A stretch of 64,000 nucleotides of DNA from Costus lasius (Eukaryota; Streptophyta; Magnoliopsida; Zingiberales; Costaceae), in the NCBI GenBank assembly GCA_027563935.2, contig CM050449.1, positions 70,460,556-70,524,555 on the forward strand, written 5' to 3'. The notes under the pieces are model-generated. The model was not told where the DNA came from and searched no databases. It worked only from the letters and a program-made list of their open reading frames with translations. The translations under genes and the position numbers were made by a program. This document shows positions 32,048 through 43,345 of the stretch, piece by piece (the first letter of the stretch is position 1; the number at the start of each line of letters is the position of its first letter).

Positions 32048-35000
32048 ATTCCTGCAGCAACGAACACCACAGGGCTCAATTTGCGATCCATACTGGAAAA
32101 GGAGAAGTTTGCTGGGCCAAACTTCTCAGACTGGTACCGACAGCTTAAGATTGTTCTTAAGGCTGAGAGGAAACTGTATGTCCTTGAGACGGCAATACCT
32201 GCTCAACCCGCTGCGAACGCCGCAAGGGCGGTTCGGGATGCTTATGAGAAGCACGTCAGTGATAGTACTGATGTCGCTTGCCTTATGCTTGCGTCAATGA
32301 CGCCAGAGCTCCAGCGTCAGCATGAGGATTTATCTGCTATTGATATTATAGCAAATCTCAAGATGCTGTATGCTGCACAGGCAAGGACTGAACGCTATAA
32401 CTTGACGAAACTTTTCTTTCAGAGCAAACTGACTGAAGGGAGTCCAGTGGGAGCTCACGTACTCAAGATGATTGGGTACAAGGAGGCTCTAGAGAAACTG
32501 GGACACACCATCAATCAGGAACTTGTTGTAGACATTATCCTGCAGTCTCTCCCGGCCTCTTTTGATCCGTTCATTATTAATTTTAATATGAACAAGATCG
32601 ATTGTACTCCGGCAGAGTTACTGAACATTCTCTGTACCACAGAGCAGACTCTTGAGAAGGGAAAGCCTTCCTCCTCTGTCTTGCTGGTTCCTTCAAGGAA
32701 CAAGAAGAAGGGGAAGAAGGGCAAAGCCCCTATCAAGAGCTACAACAAGGCTCTGAAACAAAAGATAAGGCGGTCAAAGGACAACAGATGTTTCCATTGT
32801 GGCCAGCTCGGTCACTGGAAGAAGGACTGTAAAGCGCTCCAAGGAGAGAAGAAGGGAAGCAAGCCTTTCACTTCTGGCTCAGGTATTTACGTGACTGAAG
32901 TCATGGTAGCTTCTTCTATTTCATGGGTGTTGGACACTGCATGTGGAGTTCACATTTGTTCAAATGTACAGGAACTTAAGAGAAGAAGACAGGTGGGACA
33001 GCATGAGGTGGACCTACGAGTTGGAAATGGGGCACGGGTTGCTGCTGTTGCTGTAGGACAATATAACATCTCTTTACCATCTGGTTTTGTATTAGAACTT
33101 GACGATTGTTATTTTGTACCGAGCATAACTAAGAATATTATCTCTACTCCTGCTCTTGTCAGGAAAGGCTTTTCTTTTGAATGCAAAACTTTAAAGTGTT
33201 GTATTTCATTTGATAATATTGTTTATGCTACTGGGTCAATTAATAATGGGTTATACATGTTGGACATGGAATGTTCTGTACAACAAATTGATAATAAGAA
33301 AGCCAAGTATGCTGATGACAGCACCTTGCTATGGCATAGTCGTTTAGGCCATATTAACAAGAAGCGCATTAAGCGGTTGCATGACCATGGACTGCTGGGA
33401 TCATTCTCCTATGAGGAGCTTGATACATGCAAAGCTTGTTTAATGGGCAAAATGACGAAGACTCCTTTTTCTAATAAAGGTCAAAGGGCTTCAGGTTTAC
33501 TTGACCTTATTCACACTGATGTGTGTGGGCCATTTAGTAAACATGCCAGAGGTGGCTATTTATACTTCATTACTTTTACTGATGATTTCAGTAGATATGG
33601 TTATGTCTATCTAATGAGACATAAGAGTGAATCTTTTGACAAGTTCAAAGAGTTCAAAAATGAAGTACAGAATCAGCTAGGCCGGAATATCAAGGCACTT
33701 CGATCCGATCGAGGTGGAGAATACTTGAGTCGAGAGTTTACTGACTATGTGAAGGAGTGTGGGATTATCTCACAGCTCACTCCGCCAGGAATACCGCAAT
33801 GGAATGGTGTGTCCGAGAGGAGAAATAGAACCTTATTGGATATGGTTCGTTCGATGATGAGTCAGGCTACTCTACCTTACTCCTTTTGGGGATTTGCACT
33901 GGAAACAGCTGCAAAAGTACTAAATCGAGTGCCATCCAAGGCCGTTTCAAAGACTCCATATGAGTTATGGTATGGGAAACAGCCGAGCTTGACATTTATC
34001 AAAATCTGGGGTTGCGAGGCTTATGTCAAAATGCTCGCCCCTGGGAAACTGGAAAGCAGATCTGATAAATGTATCTTTGTCGGTTACCCTAAAGAAACTA
34101 AGGGTTATTATTTCTACGATCCCAAAGAGAACAAAGTATTTGTTGCTCGTACGACTATTTTTCTTGAGAAGGAATTTCTTCTGCAAGAGGCCAGTGGGAG
34201 AGAAATAAAGCTGGTTGAGAATCCAAAAGAGGGACAAAGTAGTCAAGCTCAGTTGGATGAGCCTGAGCAAATAGAACAGGTTGATGTTCAACCTGAGGCT
34301 CAGATATCACGGGAACCGCGTAGATCGGGAAGGATTCGTCGACAGCCTGAGCGCTATGACGGAGTCTACATCATTAATGATGAACCCCTCACCTATGCGG
34401 ATGCGGTCAGTGGACCGGAATCAGCAAGATGGCTTGAAGCTATGCGAGCCGAGATGGACTCCATGTCAGATAACCAAGTCTGGGATTTGGTTGATCCGCC
34501 TCCGGGAGTAATCCCTATAGGCTGTAAATGGATCTTCAAGAAGAAGATTGATATGGATGGTAATGTAGTTACCTATAAGGGCAGGCTAGTTGCGAAAGGT
34601 TTCAAACAAATCTACGGGATAGATTATGATGAAACATTCTCTCCTGTAGCCATGTTTAAGTCCATTCGGATTATTCTCGCGATAGCTGCATATTATGATT
34701 ATGAGATCTGGCAAATGGATGTGAAGACCGCTTTCCTTAATGGAAAACTGGAAGAGGATGTGTATATGGCACAACCTGAAGGTTTCATCAATCCATCAGA
34801 TCGTCATAAAATATGCAAATTAAAGAAGTCTATTTATGGACTAAAACAAGCATCGAGAAGCTGGAATATTCGTTTTGATGAATCAGTTTGTGAATTTGGT
34901 TTCAGCAAAAATGAAGATGACACGTGTGTATATAAGAGGTTTAGTGGGAGCGTGATTACTTTCCTAGTCCTCTACGTCGATGATATCATGATCATTGGAA

Positions 35001-35666
35001 ACGATATTCCTGAACTGCATGCGGTCAAAGCATGGTTAAGAAAATGTTTCCAAATGAAAGATTTAGGAGAAGCAGCCTATGTATTAGGTGTGCAGATCTA
35101 TAGAGATAGATCTAATAGGCTTCTCGGGCTGTGCCAGAGTACTTACATCGATAAAGTCCTGGAGAGATTCCATTTAAAAAATTCTAAAAGAGGATATCTT
35201 CCAGTCAGACATGGTTTGAATCTTTCTAAGAGCCAGTGTCCTCAAACACAGTCTGAGAAAGATGAAATGGACAATACGCCTTATGCTTCGGCTATTGGAT
35301 CCATCATGTATGCGATGTTGTGTACTCGCCCAGATGTCGCTTACGGGTTAAGCGTGACCAGTCGATTCCAAAGTAATCCAGGGAAGGCACACTGGATTGC
35401 AGTCAAGAACATTTTGAAATATCTTCGGAGGACCAAAGATATGTTCTTGATTTATGGAGGTCAGGAAGAACTCAGTATTGAAGGATATACTGACGCTTCG
35501 TTCCAATCTGACCAGGATGATTTCCGATCGCAATCAGGCTATGTTTTTAGCTTGAATGGAGGAGCAGTGGTGTGGAAAAGTTTCAAACAATCAATTGTTG
35601 CTGATTCCACAACAGAAGCCGAGTATGTTGCAGCCTCGGAAGCATCCAAGGAGGCAGTGTGGATTC
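32048..35666 (+). CDS. E2 gag-pol polyprotein, first part (cut by Tekay)
   Basis: Open from the splice acceptor to the GATTC target site. Domains: gag (FSDWYRQLKIVLKAERK, LMLASMTPELQ), zinc knuckle CFHCGQLGHWKKDC (about 32788), protease VLDTACG (about 32928), integrase HHCC (WHSRLGH...CKAC, about 33330-33440) and D-D-E core to PQWNGVSERRN (about 33796), RT from WIFKKKIDMDGN through YVDD (about 34972), RNase H beginning at YTDASFQSD and cut after EAVWI. Joined to 46530-46819 and the three LTR codons it is exactly 1,306 codons including the stop, with no internal stop, normal for Angela-type elements. The first in-frame Met is far inside gag, so the apparent TTG start at 32081 is not real. It encodes particle, protease, integrase and RT-RNase H; currently interrupted. 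Confidence 0.95.
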
Positions 35667-38600
35667 TGTAACATCCCACATACTTAACCCCAAACAAATA
35701 ACACAATCGCAAAAGCAATAGGATGTTTCATATAAGATCGATCAAATGCTAGGTAAAACCGAGTTCAAGGAAAACACGATCTGAAAATTTTCAAAACTCC
35801 AAACACATAAAATCTTCGAATCACAAATCTTATATCACATAAAGGTACCTGCCACCACGCAATACGTGCACTAGACATATGCACGTTACAGTTATATCAA
35901 AACCGATTGCAAAAATACACATCAATTTCAATTTCAAAACAAACCCACAAAATCGATTTTTATAAACTAATACCAAACACCGAAACCAGGCCGAAGCCCG
36001 CGGTGACACAAAAGTCAAACTCAATTAACTGCCACAATCTGGCAACACAATGTCACATAGTTCACATGGTTCACATCACAGAGTTCACATAGATCATATA
36101 ATTCATATTCGGCCATAGCCGGCCTCAATTTAATTAAGCAAAAACATAGGGCCACAACCGGCACCATAAGCATAAATCATAACATCAGTATCAAGCTAAC
36201 TGCGCCCCTGCTCTTTACCTGAAAATAGTGAGGGGTGAGCTACACAGCCCAGTGAGTGGATAGTCTAATTGACCATCCATAACATACACTCAAAAATATA
36301 GGCAGATTGTTTTAAAAATCTTTAACAGGAACATAGTGTCAACATATCACCAGATTAAATAAAAAAATTTAATACAAAGTCACATAACAGTCAGATGTAC
36401 ACACCAACATATAATCAACTCAGGTTCTAAACAAACTCAGGTTCTAGAGTTATACTCTAAACCAACCGAACACATCTTCTAAACCAACTAAACACACCAA
36501 CACATATTTAACCTAGTTGTCCAGCATATCATAAGTGACCAATATGGTCTAACCCGGCTTGGCCAAAGCACTGGGAGCTGCAAAATCTCGTGCAACACAT
36601 AAACATGGACAGTGAATAGAATCAGGAGGTGGCCCCCGTCAGGTCACGACGTGGCACGCTGGTCTATCACGCCATAACATAAAACGAGAATAGAATCAGG
36701 AGGTGGCCCCCGTCAGGTCACGACGTGGCACGCTGGTCTATCCCGCCATAACATAAAACGAGAATAGAATCAGGAGGTGGCCCCCGTCAGGTCACGACGT
36801 GGCACGCTGGTCTATCCCGCCATAACATAAAACGAGAATGATGACATCAAGAGGTGGCCCCTGTCTGACCAAGACATGGCACTTTGGGTCTTATATCATT
36901 CCCAACACATAAAAGAGTAATGACATCAAGAGGTGGCCCCTGTCTGACCAAGACATGGCACTTTGGGTCAAAACCCGTTCTCCCAAAAGGTTACAACTGG
37001 ACAACACACATATCTTATTTCATAATTTCACATAGGTGGACATATTTCACAAAGGTGGACTCCTAAGTGTCAACTTGACTCTAGGATAGCCATCACAAAA
37101 ATCACATCGGGCAGGCTGAACTTCAACCCCCATCACAATAATCATAATAGGCAGGCTGAACATCAACCCCCACACATATCACAATACAGGGCTGAAATTC
37201 AAACCCTTAACATATCACACAACAGGGCTATCCCCTTGAGTTCATAGTTACACCTAGCCTTAGTCCTAACCATCACATAATCACAACACATAATATTCGA
37301 ACCTCATAACCACATAATTTTCGAATTTCACATAACCACATAATATTCACATATTCAAAGATCACTTAACATGCCAAAAATCACAAATCACAATATTTAA
37401 AAAATCACATAACATAGTGTAGTCCTTAAATTTCAGGCTGGTCAGTTCAGTGTAATTTTGCTAAGTTATCAACCAATGTTCTCTATCAATATTTCATGTC
37501 ATTACTTTCTACATACACCACTCAATTAAAAATACATAATAATACAGAAAATTCACCAAATTTCGTTCACAATTAACATAAATGTAGAATATCACAACTT
37601 CATAGTTTTCTACTAGTTCTGATAACAAAAGACAGAAATACCCCTAGTTCAAAGTTTAAGTCATGCAGGAAAAGTTATCCAAAAATTTCGTAAAAATATT
37701 CATTACATCCCTCATGATCCCTAGATTCGAAATTTCAAGTTTTCCCCAATTTTAACTAGAAAATTTACCGAATTACCCCTAGGTCAATGTCAGTCAACAG
37801 AAACTTTTATTTCTAAAAATTCTCAAAAAATTACAGTAGAGTCCTCATATACCTAATTTCATGAATATCAAGTTTTCCCCAAATTTTACCCATGCATTTG
37901 GGCGTAACTTCATGAAGAAGGGTCGAAATTCTCATTCAAGCCCTAAACTTCATACAATTGAAAAACTAAAGCTACATACATGCTTAAACAAGGTCTAATT
38001 GATGATTAGAAGCCTTAAAAATGAAAAGCCCTAATTCTCATACAATCTAGGGTTTTCGAAATTTTAGGGAAAACATAGAAACATGTACAAAAATTGAAAT
38101 TAAGGGTTCATACCATGTTTCTAAGCAATAATCTCAAGCATACATGGATTAAGTGGAAGAGAAAATCCACTCACCTTGAAACTTAGGTTAAAAACTTCCC
38201 AAAAACTTGTCTAAAGCCTTGATGTCGCCACCAATAGAAGAAGAAACTCCACCCAACACTAAGGAACGTCGGCCAAAGGGAAGAGGAAGAAGAAATCGCC
38301 CAAGAACTCTTCAATATTCGCCACTTCTTCTCTAGCCGCCACTTAAATTTTTCCCAAGCCAAAAATCGCCCAAAAAATCTACCCTAGCCGAACTTACCAC
38401 TTAAAATTTCGGTTTTGCTTAATTTTAACCCACTAACCAATTAAATCCAATAGGTTTAACCCATTAACTAAATAATTTCGAATTTTAAACCCAATAACCC
38501 AATATCTCATAATTAACCAATTATTTAATTAATTTAACCATTAACCAATCATTTAACGAAAATCCATTAAGGATTTAACTAACATCCAATAAGGATTTAA

Positions 38601-38845
38601 TTAACCAATAGAGTATAATTAATTAACCAATAAGGTCTAATTAATTAACTTAAAATTTACAACCCAAAATCCTAATTAATTTATCACAAACAACCAATGA
38701 TAATTTATCATAAATTAACAGTCAATAATCAAACAAATAATCTCTAATTAATTAACTATCAACCAATACATAAAAATATCACAATCAATAATTTTATTTA
38801 AATCCAAATAATGCTTACCAGAACCTAAGATCCTTGGATCTTACA
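35667..38845 (-). repeat. Tekay 3' LTR
   Basis: Minus-strand start TGTAAGATCCAAGG at 38845, end GGGATGTTACA at 35667. It contains five diverged tandem units (36618-37000): three of 74 bp starting at 36618, 36692 and 36766, then two of 79 bp starting at about 36841 and 36920, all built on AGGTGGCCCC...GACATGGCAC. A run of TTAACCAAT motifs lies at about 38400-38760. Confidence 0.95.
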
Positions 38846-38860
38846 TTCCTCCCTCCTTAT
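38846..38860 (-). other. Tekay polypurine tract
   Basis: Minus strand ATAAGGAGGGAGGAA immediately precedes the 3' LTR. Confidence 0.9.
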
Positions 38861-38874
38861 AGAGCTTTAGTCCT

Positions 38875-41800
38875 CTAAAGCTCAGCATCCATATCATCAA
38901 AGAGGTAAGCATAATTTTTCCTCATATCAGCTTCAGTCTCCCAAGTCGCTTCTTCAACTGATTGATTTCCCCAGATAACCTTTACCAAAGGTATAGTCTT
39001 GTTCCTCAGAACTTTATCCTTCCTATCCACAATCCGGAGAGGTCTTTCCTCAAAAGTCAAGTCACTCTGAATCTGAAGAGGTTCCAACTCCAACACATGA
39101 GATGGATCAGGATGATACTTCCTCAAAGCAGAGACATGGAATACATTATGTACATGGTCCATAGCAGGAGGTAAAGCTAAACGGTAAGCCACTGGACCAA
39201 CTCTCTCAACAATATCAAAAGGGCCTACAAACCTAGGGCTCAACTTGCCCTTTTTGCCAAACCTCATAACACCCTTAGTAGGCGACACCTTCAAGAACAC
39301 ATGGTCTCCTACCATAAACTCCAAAGGACGACGTCGGTCATCGGCATAACTCTTCTGTCTGTCCCGAGCAATTTTTAGCTTATCCTGGATTTCTCTGACC
39401 TTATCAGTAGTCTCCTGTACTGCATCAGATCTCAAAATCCTCCTGTCACCAGTTTCCTCCCAACACAAGGGAGTCCTACACCTTCTTCCATACAAAGCCT
39501 CATAAGGAGCCATCTGAATACTGGAGTGGAAACTATTATTATAAGTGAACTCTATCAAAGATAGGTCCCGGTTCCACTCAGAACTCCAATCGACCACATA
39601 GGCTCTCAACAAATCTTCTAGAGTCTGTATAGTACGCTCCGTCTGGCCATCAGACTGAGGATGGTATGCGGTACTAAAACTCAACTTAGTACCCAAACCC
39701 TCCTGTAAACTCCTCCAAAATCTGGACAAAAATCGAGAATCCCTATCAGACACAATATCAACTGGCACTCCATGCAGTCTGACTATCTCATCAATGTACA
39801 ATCTGGCCAGCCTCTCTAATGAATAAGTCATCTTAATCGGGAGAAAATGGGCTGATTTAGTAAGTCTATCAACAATCACCCAAATAGCATCATGACCCAA
39901 TCTGGTTCTGGGCAAACCACACACAAAATCCATACTGATGCATTCCCACTTCCACTCAGGAATAGGAAGAGGTTGCAACAAACCACCAGGCTTCTGATGT
40001 TCAGCCTTTATAGTCTGACAGGTCAAACACCTAGAGACAAAATCAAACACTTCTTTCTTCATACCCGGCCACCAAAAATTTTTCTTGAGATCCTGATACA
40101 TCTTAGTCACGCCAGGATGTAGAGAATATTTGGAGTTATGGCTGTCCTCCAATATTTCCTTCCTCAAGCTCGGTTCCTCAGGGACACATACCCTTCCACG
40201 AAACCGAAGAATACCATCATCAGACAGGCTAAAATCCTGAACTGCGCCATCAACCAGACTATCCCTGATCTGAACTAATTTCGGATCTACAGACTGCTGA
40301 TCTCTGATCTTCTGCCACAAAGCAGACTGTACTCTGAGAAAAGCCACATAACCAGTCTGAACTCTAGGAGAAACACTGATCCTGAGATCTCTGAACTCCT
40401 GCAGTAACTGCCACTCACTGACCCGCAGTGCAGCTACCGAAGTAACTGGATGCCTGCTCAGTGCATCCGCCACCACATTGGCCTTTCCAGCCTGATACTG
40501 AATAGAGAAGTCATAGTCTTTGATCAACTCCATCCATCTTCTCTGTCTCATGTTCAACTCCTTCTGAGTGAAGATATACTTGAGACTCTGGTGATCAGTG
40601 AACAGATCAAATTCCTGACCCAACAAATAGTGACGCCATATCTTCAATGCAAAGACTACGGCCGCCAACTCTAAATCATGAGTAGGGTAGTTCAATTCAT
40701 ACTCCTTCAGTTGTCTCGAAGCATAGGCTACTACAGAACCCTTCTGCATCAAGACACAACCCAACCCTTTGCCTGAAGCATCTGTATAGACAGTAAACCT
40801 TTCCCCATCACTAGGAATAATGAGGATCGGTGTACTAGTCAACCTTCTCTTCAGCTCTTGGAAGCTCTCTTCACACTTATCATCCCAAATAAACTTAGCC
40901 TCCTTTCTGGTCAATTTAGTTAAAGGACCCGCCAGCTTGGAGAATCCCTCAACAAATCTCCGGTAATAACCTGCCAAACCCAGAAAACTCCTGATCTCAG
41001 TAGCACTAGTAGGTCTTCCCCAATCAAGGATAGCTTGTACTTTAACAGGATCCACAGACACTCCCTGACCAGAAATCACATGTCCCAGAAAACTGATCTT
41101 CTCTAACCAGAACTCACACTTACTAGCCTTGGCATATAACCGGTTCTTCCTCAGAACCTCCAGTACCTTGCGCAAATCACTGACATGATCTGAAGTAGTC
41201 CGAGAGTACACCAATATATCGTCTATAAAGACCACCACACAAGAGTCAAGCAACTCATGGAATACCCTGTTCATCAAATCCATGAAGACGGCAGGTGCAT
41301 TCGTCAGTCCAAAAGGCATAACTAAAAATTCGAAATGCCCATACCTGGTCCTGAAAGCAGTCTTAAATATATCCTCATCCTTGACCCTAAGCTGATAATA
41401 CCCTGATCTCAGATCAATCTTAGAGAACACTGTAGCTCCCTGTAATTGATCAAATAGATCATCAATTCTGGGAAGAGGATACTTATTCTTAATGGTCACT
41501 TGGTTCAACTGCCTGTAGTCTATACACATCCTCAGGGTTCCATCCTTCTTCTTCACAAATAGCACTGGCGCTCCCCAGGGAGAAGCACTAGGCCGAATAT
41601 ACCCTTTCTCTAGCAATTCCTCCAGTTGTTTCTTAAGCTCGGCCAACTCTGAAGTAGCCATACGATAAGGAGCTCTGGAGATAGGTGCCGTACCCGGCGC
41701 CAACTCAATGCCAAATTCTACTTCTCTAACTGGTGGTAAACCTGAAAATTCCTCAGAGAACACATCAGGAAATTCTTTCACCACCGCCATCTGAGTCAAA

Positions 41801-43263
41801 TCAGAAGTAGAATCATCCTGCACCTTAACATGCGCAAGATAACCCTTGCATCCACTAGCCAGTAATTTCCTGGCCTGCAAGAAAGATATCACATGCGGTC
41901 CTTGGTCTGACACTAGACCTCTCACAAACAGTCGATTCCCATCTAACAAATTCAAAGTGATTACTTTCTCAAAGCAATCCACAGAGGCATGATGGGAAGA
42001 CAACTAATCCATTCCTAAGATGATATCATAATCTTGCATGTCTAAGAGGATTAGATCTACCAGAAACTCATAACCCTCTACATGTACTACACAGTCAGCA
42101 CACACAGTGTCTGTAGACAATGACTTTCCTAAGGGAGTACTCACAGACACAACATAATTCATCATCTTAGGTAACACAGGTAAACATGCAGCAAATCTAA
42201 CAGATACAAAAGACAGATTTGCACCGGGATCAAATAGAATGCGAGCTAACTGATCAAATACGAATAAAGTACCTTCCACGACGGATCGGGAAGCTCGTGT
42301 ATCCTTCTCAGCCACAGCATACACTCTAGTCTGAACTGTAGGCTTATCTGCGCCTCTAGGTTGCATCTCAGGTTCTTTGCAGTCCCTGGCCATGTGCCCA
42401 GGTTTCTTACATTTGAAGCACATGCCATTCTTCCTGTGACAGTCTTTCAGTAGATGTCCTCTGAGCCCACAATAACTGCAAGTCCCGTTCTCAGTGTGGT
42501 TGTTCCTTACATCCCTGGTATCCCTGGACTGCTGCGGTGCATACTGCTGCGGTGCCTTGTAGGAGTAAGGCCTATACCTGCTCTTCTTGTAATCTTTATG
42601 CCTAGGGTACTTCTTACCCTTGCCGCCACTGCCATACTGAGGAACCGCTGCCTCAGCTGCAGGAACCACTGCCACCGTAGCATGAGAACTCCTCTCAGAT
42701 ATATACCTCTCTACAGTGCGTGCTCACCCAACTGTCTCAACATAGGTCTCCAAGTGTTGAGCACCAACCTGCTCTCGAATATCCCATCTGAGACCTCTCA
42801 GAAACTTAGTAGCTCTCCTCTTTTCAGTGTTTATCAGATGAGGAGCATACTTTCCCAATTTTGTGAACTGTACTTCATACTGGTCCACTGTCATATCACC
42901 CTGCTCCAGGTGAATAAATGCTACCTCTCGATCCTCCACCAAACTATCTGGGAAGTACTTCTCGTTAAATCGAGACAAGAAGTAAGGCCAATCAACTGTC
43001 TCATGTCTTTCCGTTGCTAGTCTCACAACTCCCTTCCACCACTCATCTGCGTCGCCACGCATCATATAGGTGGACAGACATAGCTTATCCTCATCTGAGC
43101 AGCGCATGACTTGGAAAATCTTTTCCAAGCACAACTGCCAGTTCTCAGCAGTACTGGATTCTGAGCCCCCATAAAATGAGCTAGGACCCAGTTTCTGGAA
43201 TTCACTCACAAGCGAGGCATAGCGCTTGTGACACACACATACCACAGTCAGGAAAACAAACAT
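38875..43263 (-). pseudogene. Tekay gag-pol, one frame with two nonsense codons
   Basis: 1,463 codons in one frame, broken only by TGA at 42724-42726 (after HLETYVETVG in gag) and TAG at 42004-42006 (after ILGMD, before [10 protein letters not shown], where the family normally has Trp). Order: gag (FYGGSESSTAENW, MRGDADEWWKGV), two zinc knuckles (CSYCGLRGHLLKDC and CFKCKKPGHMARDC), protease with LFDPGANLSFVS in place of D-S/T-G-A, RT ([23 protein letters not shown]), RNase H ([23 protein letters not shown]), integrase ([11 protein letters not shown]...CLTCQ zinc domain; [26 protein letters not shown]), and a C-terminal chromodomain-like segment ([17 protein letters not shown]). Gag begins about 70 nt after the PBS and seems to lack the usual basic N terminus. 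It would target chromatin through the chromodomain; it is probably mobile only with help. Confidence 0.92.
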
Positions 43264-43330
43264 AAACCTATCCGGTGTCTAGCAATACACAAACATGTTT
43301 TCCCCCAAACTAAGTTTTAGCTAGCGAACT

Positions 43331-43342
43331 GCTCTGATACCA
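43331..43342 (-). other. Tekay primer-binding site
   Basis: Minus strand TGGTATCAGAGC, 3 bp inside the 5' LTR; perfect initiator tRNA-Met complement. Confidence 0.93.
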
Positions 43343-43345
43343 TTC

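Noticed and set aside
36618..37000. CRISPR-like regularly spaced repeats
   Set aside because: These are contiguous 74-79 bp tandem units without unique spacers, inside a plant retrotransposon LTR and present in both LTRs.
38400..38760. Satellite-like TTAACCAAT repeats
   Set aside because: Short, irregular and confined to the AT-rich part of the Tekay LTR; present equally in both LTRs.
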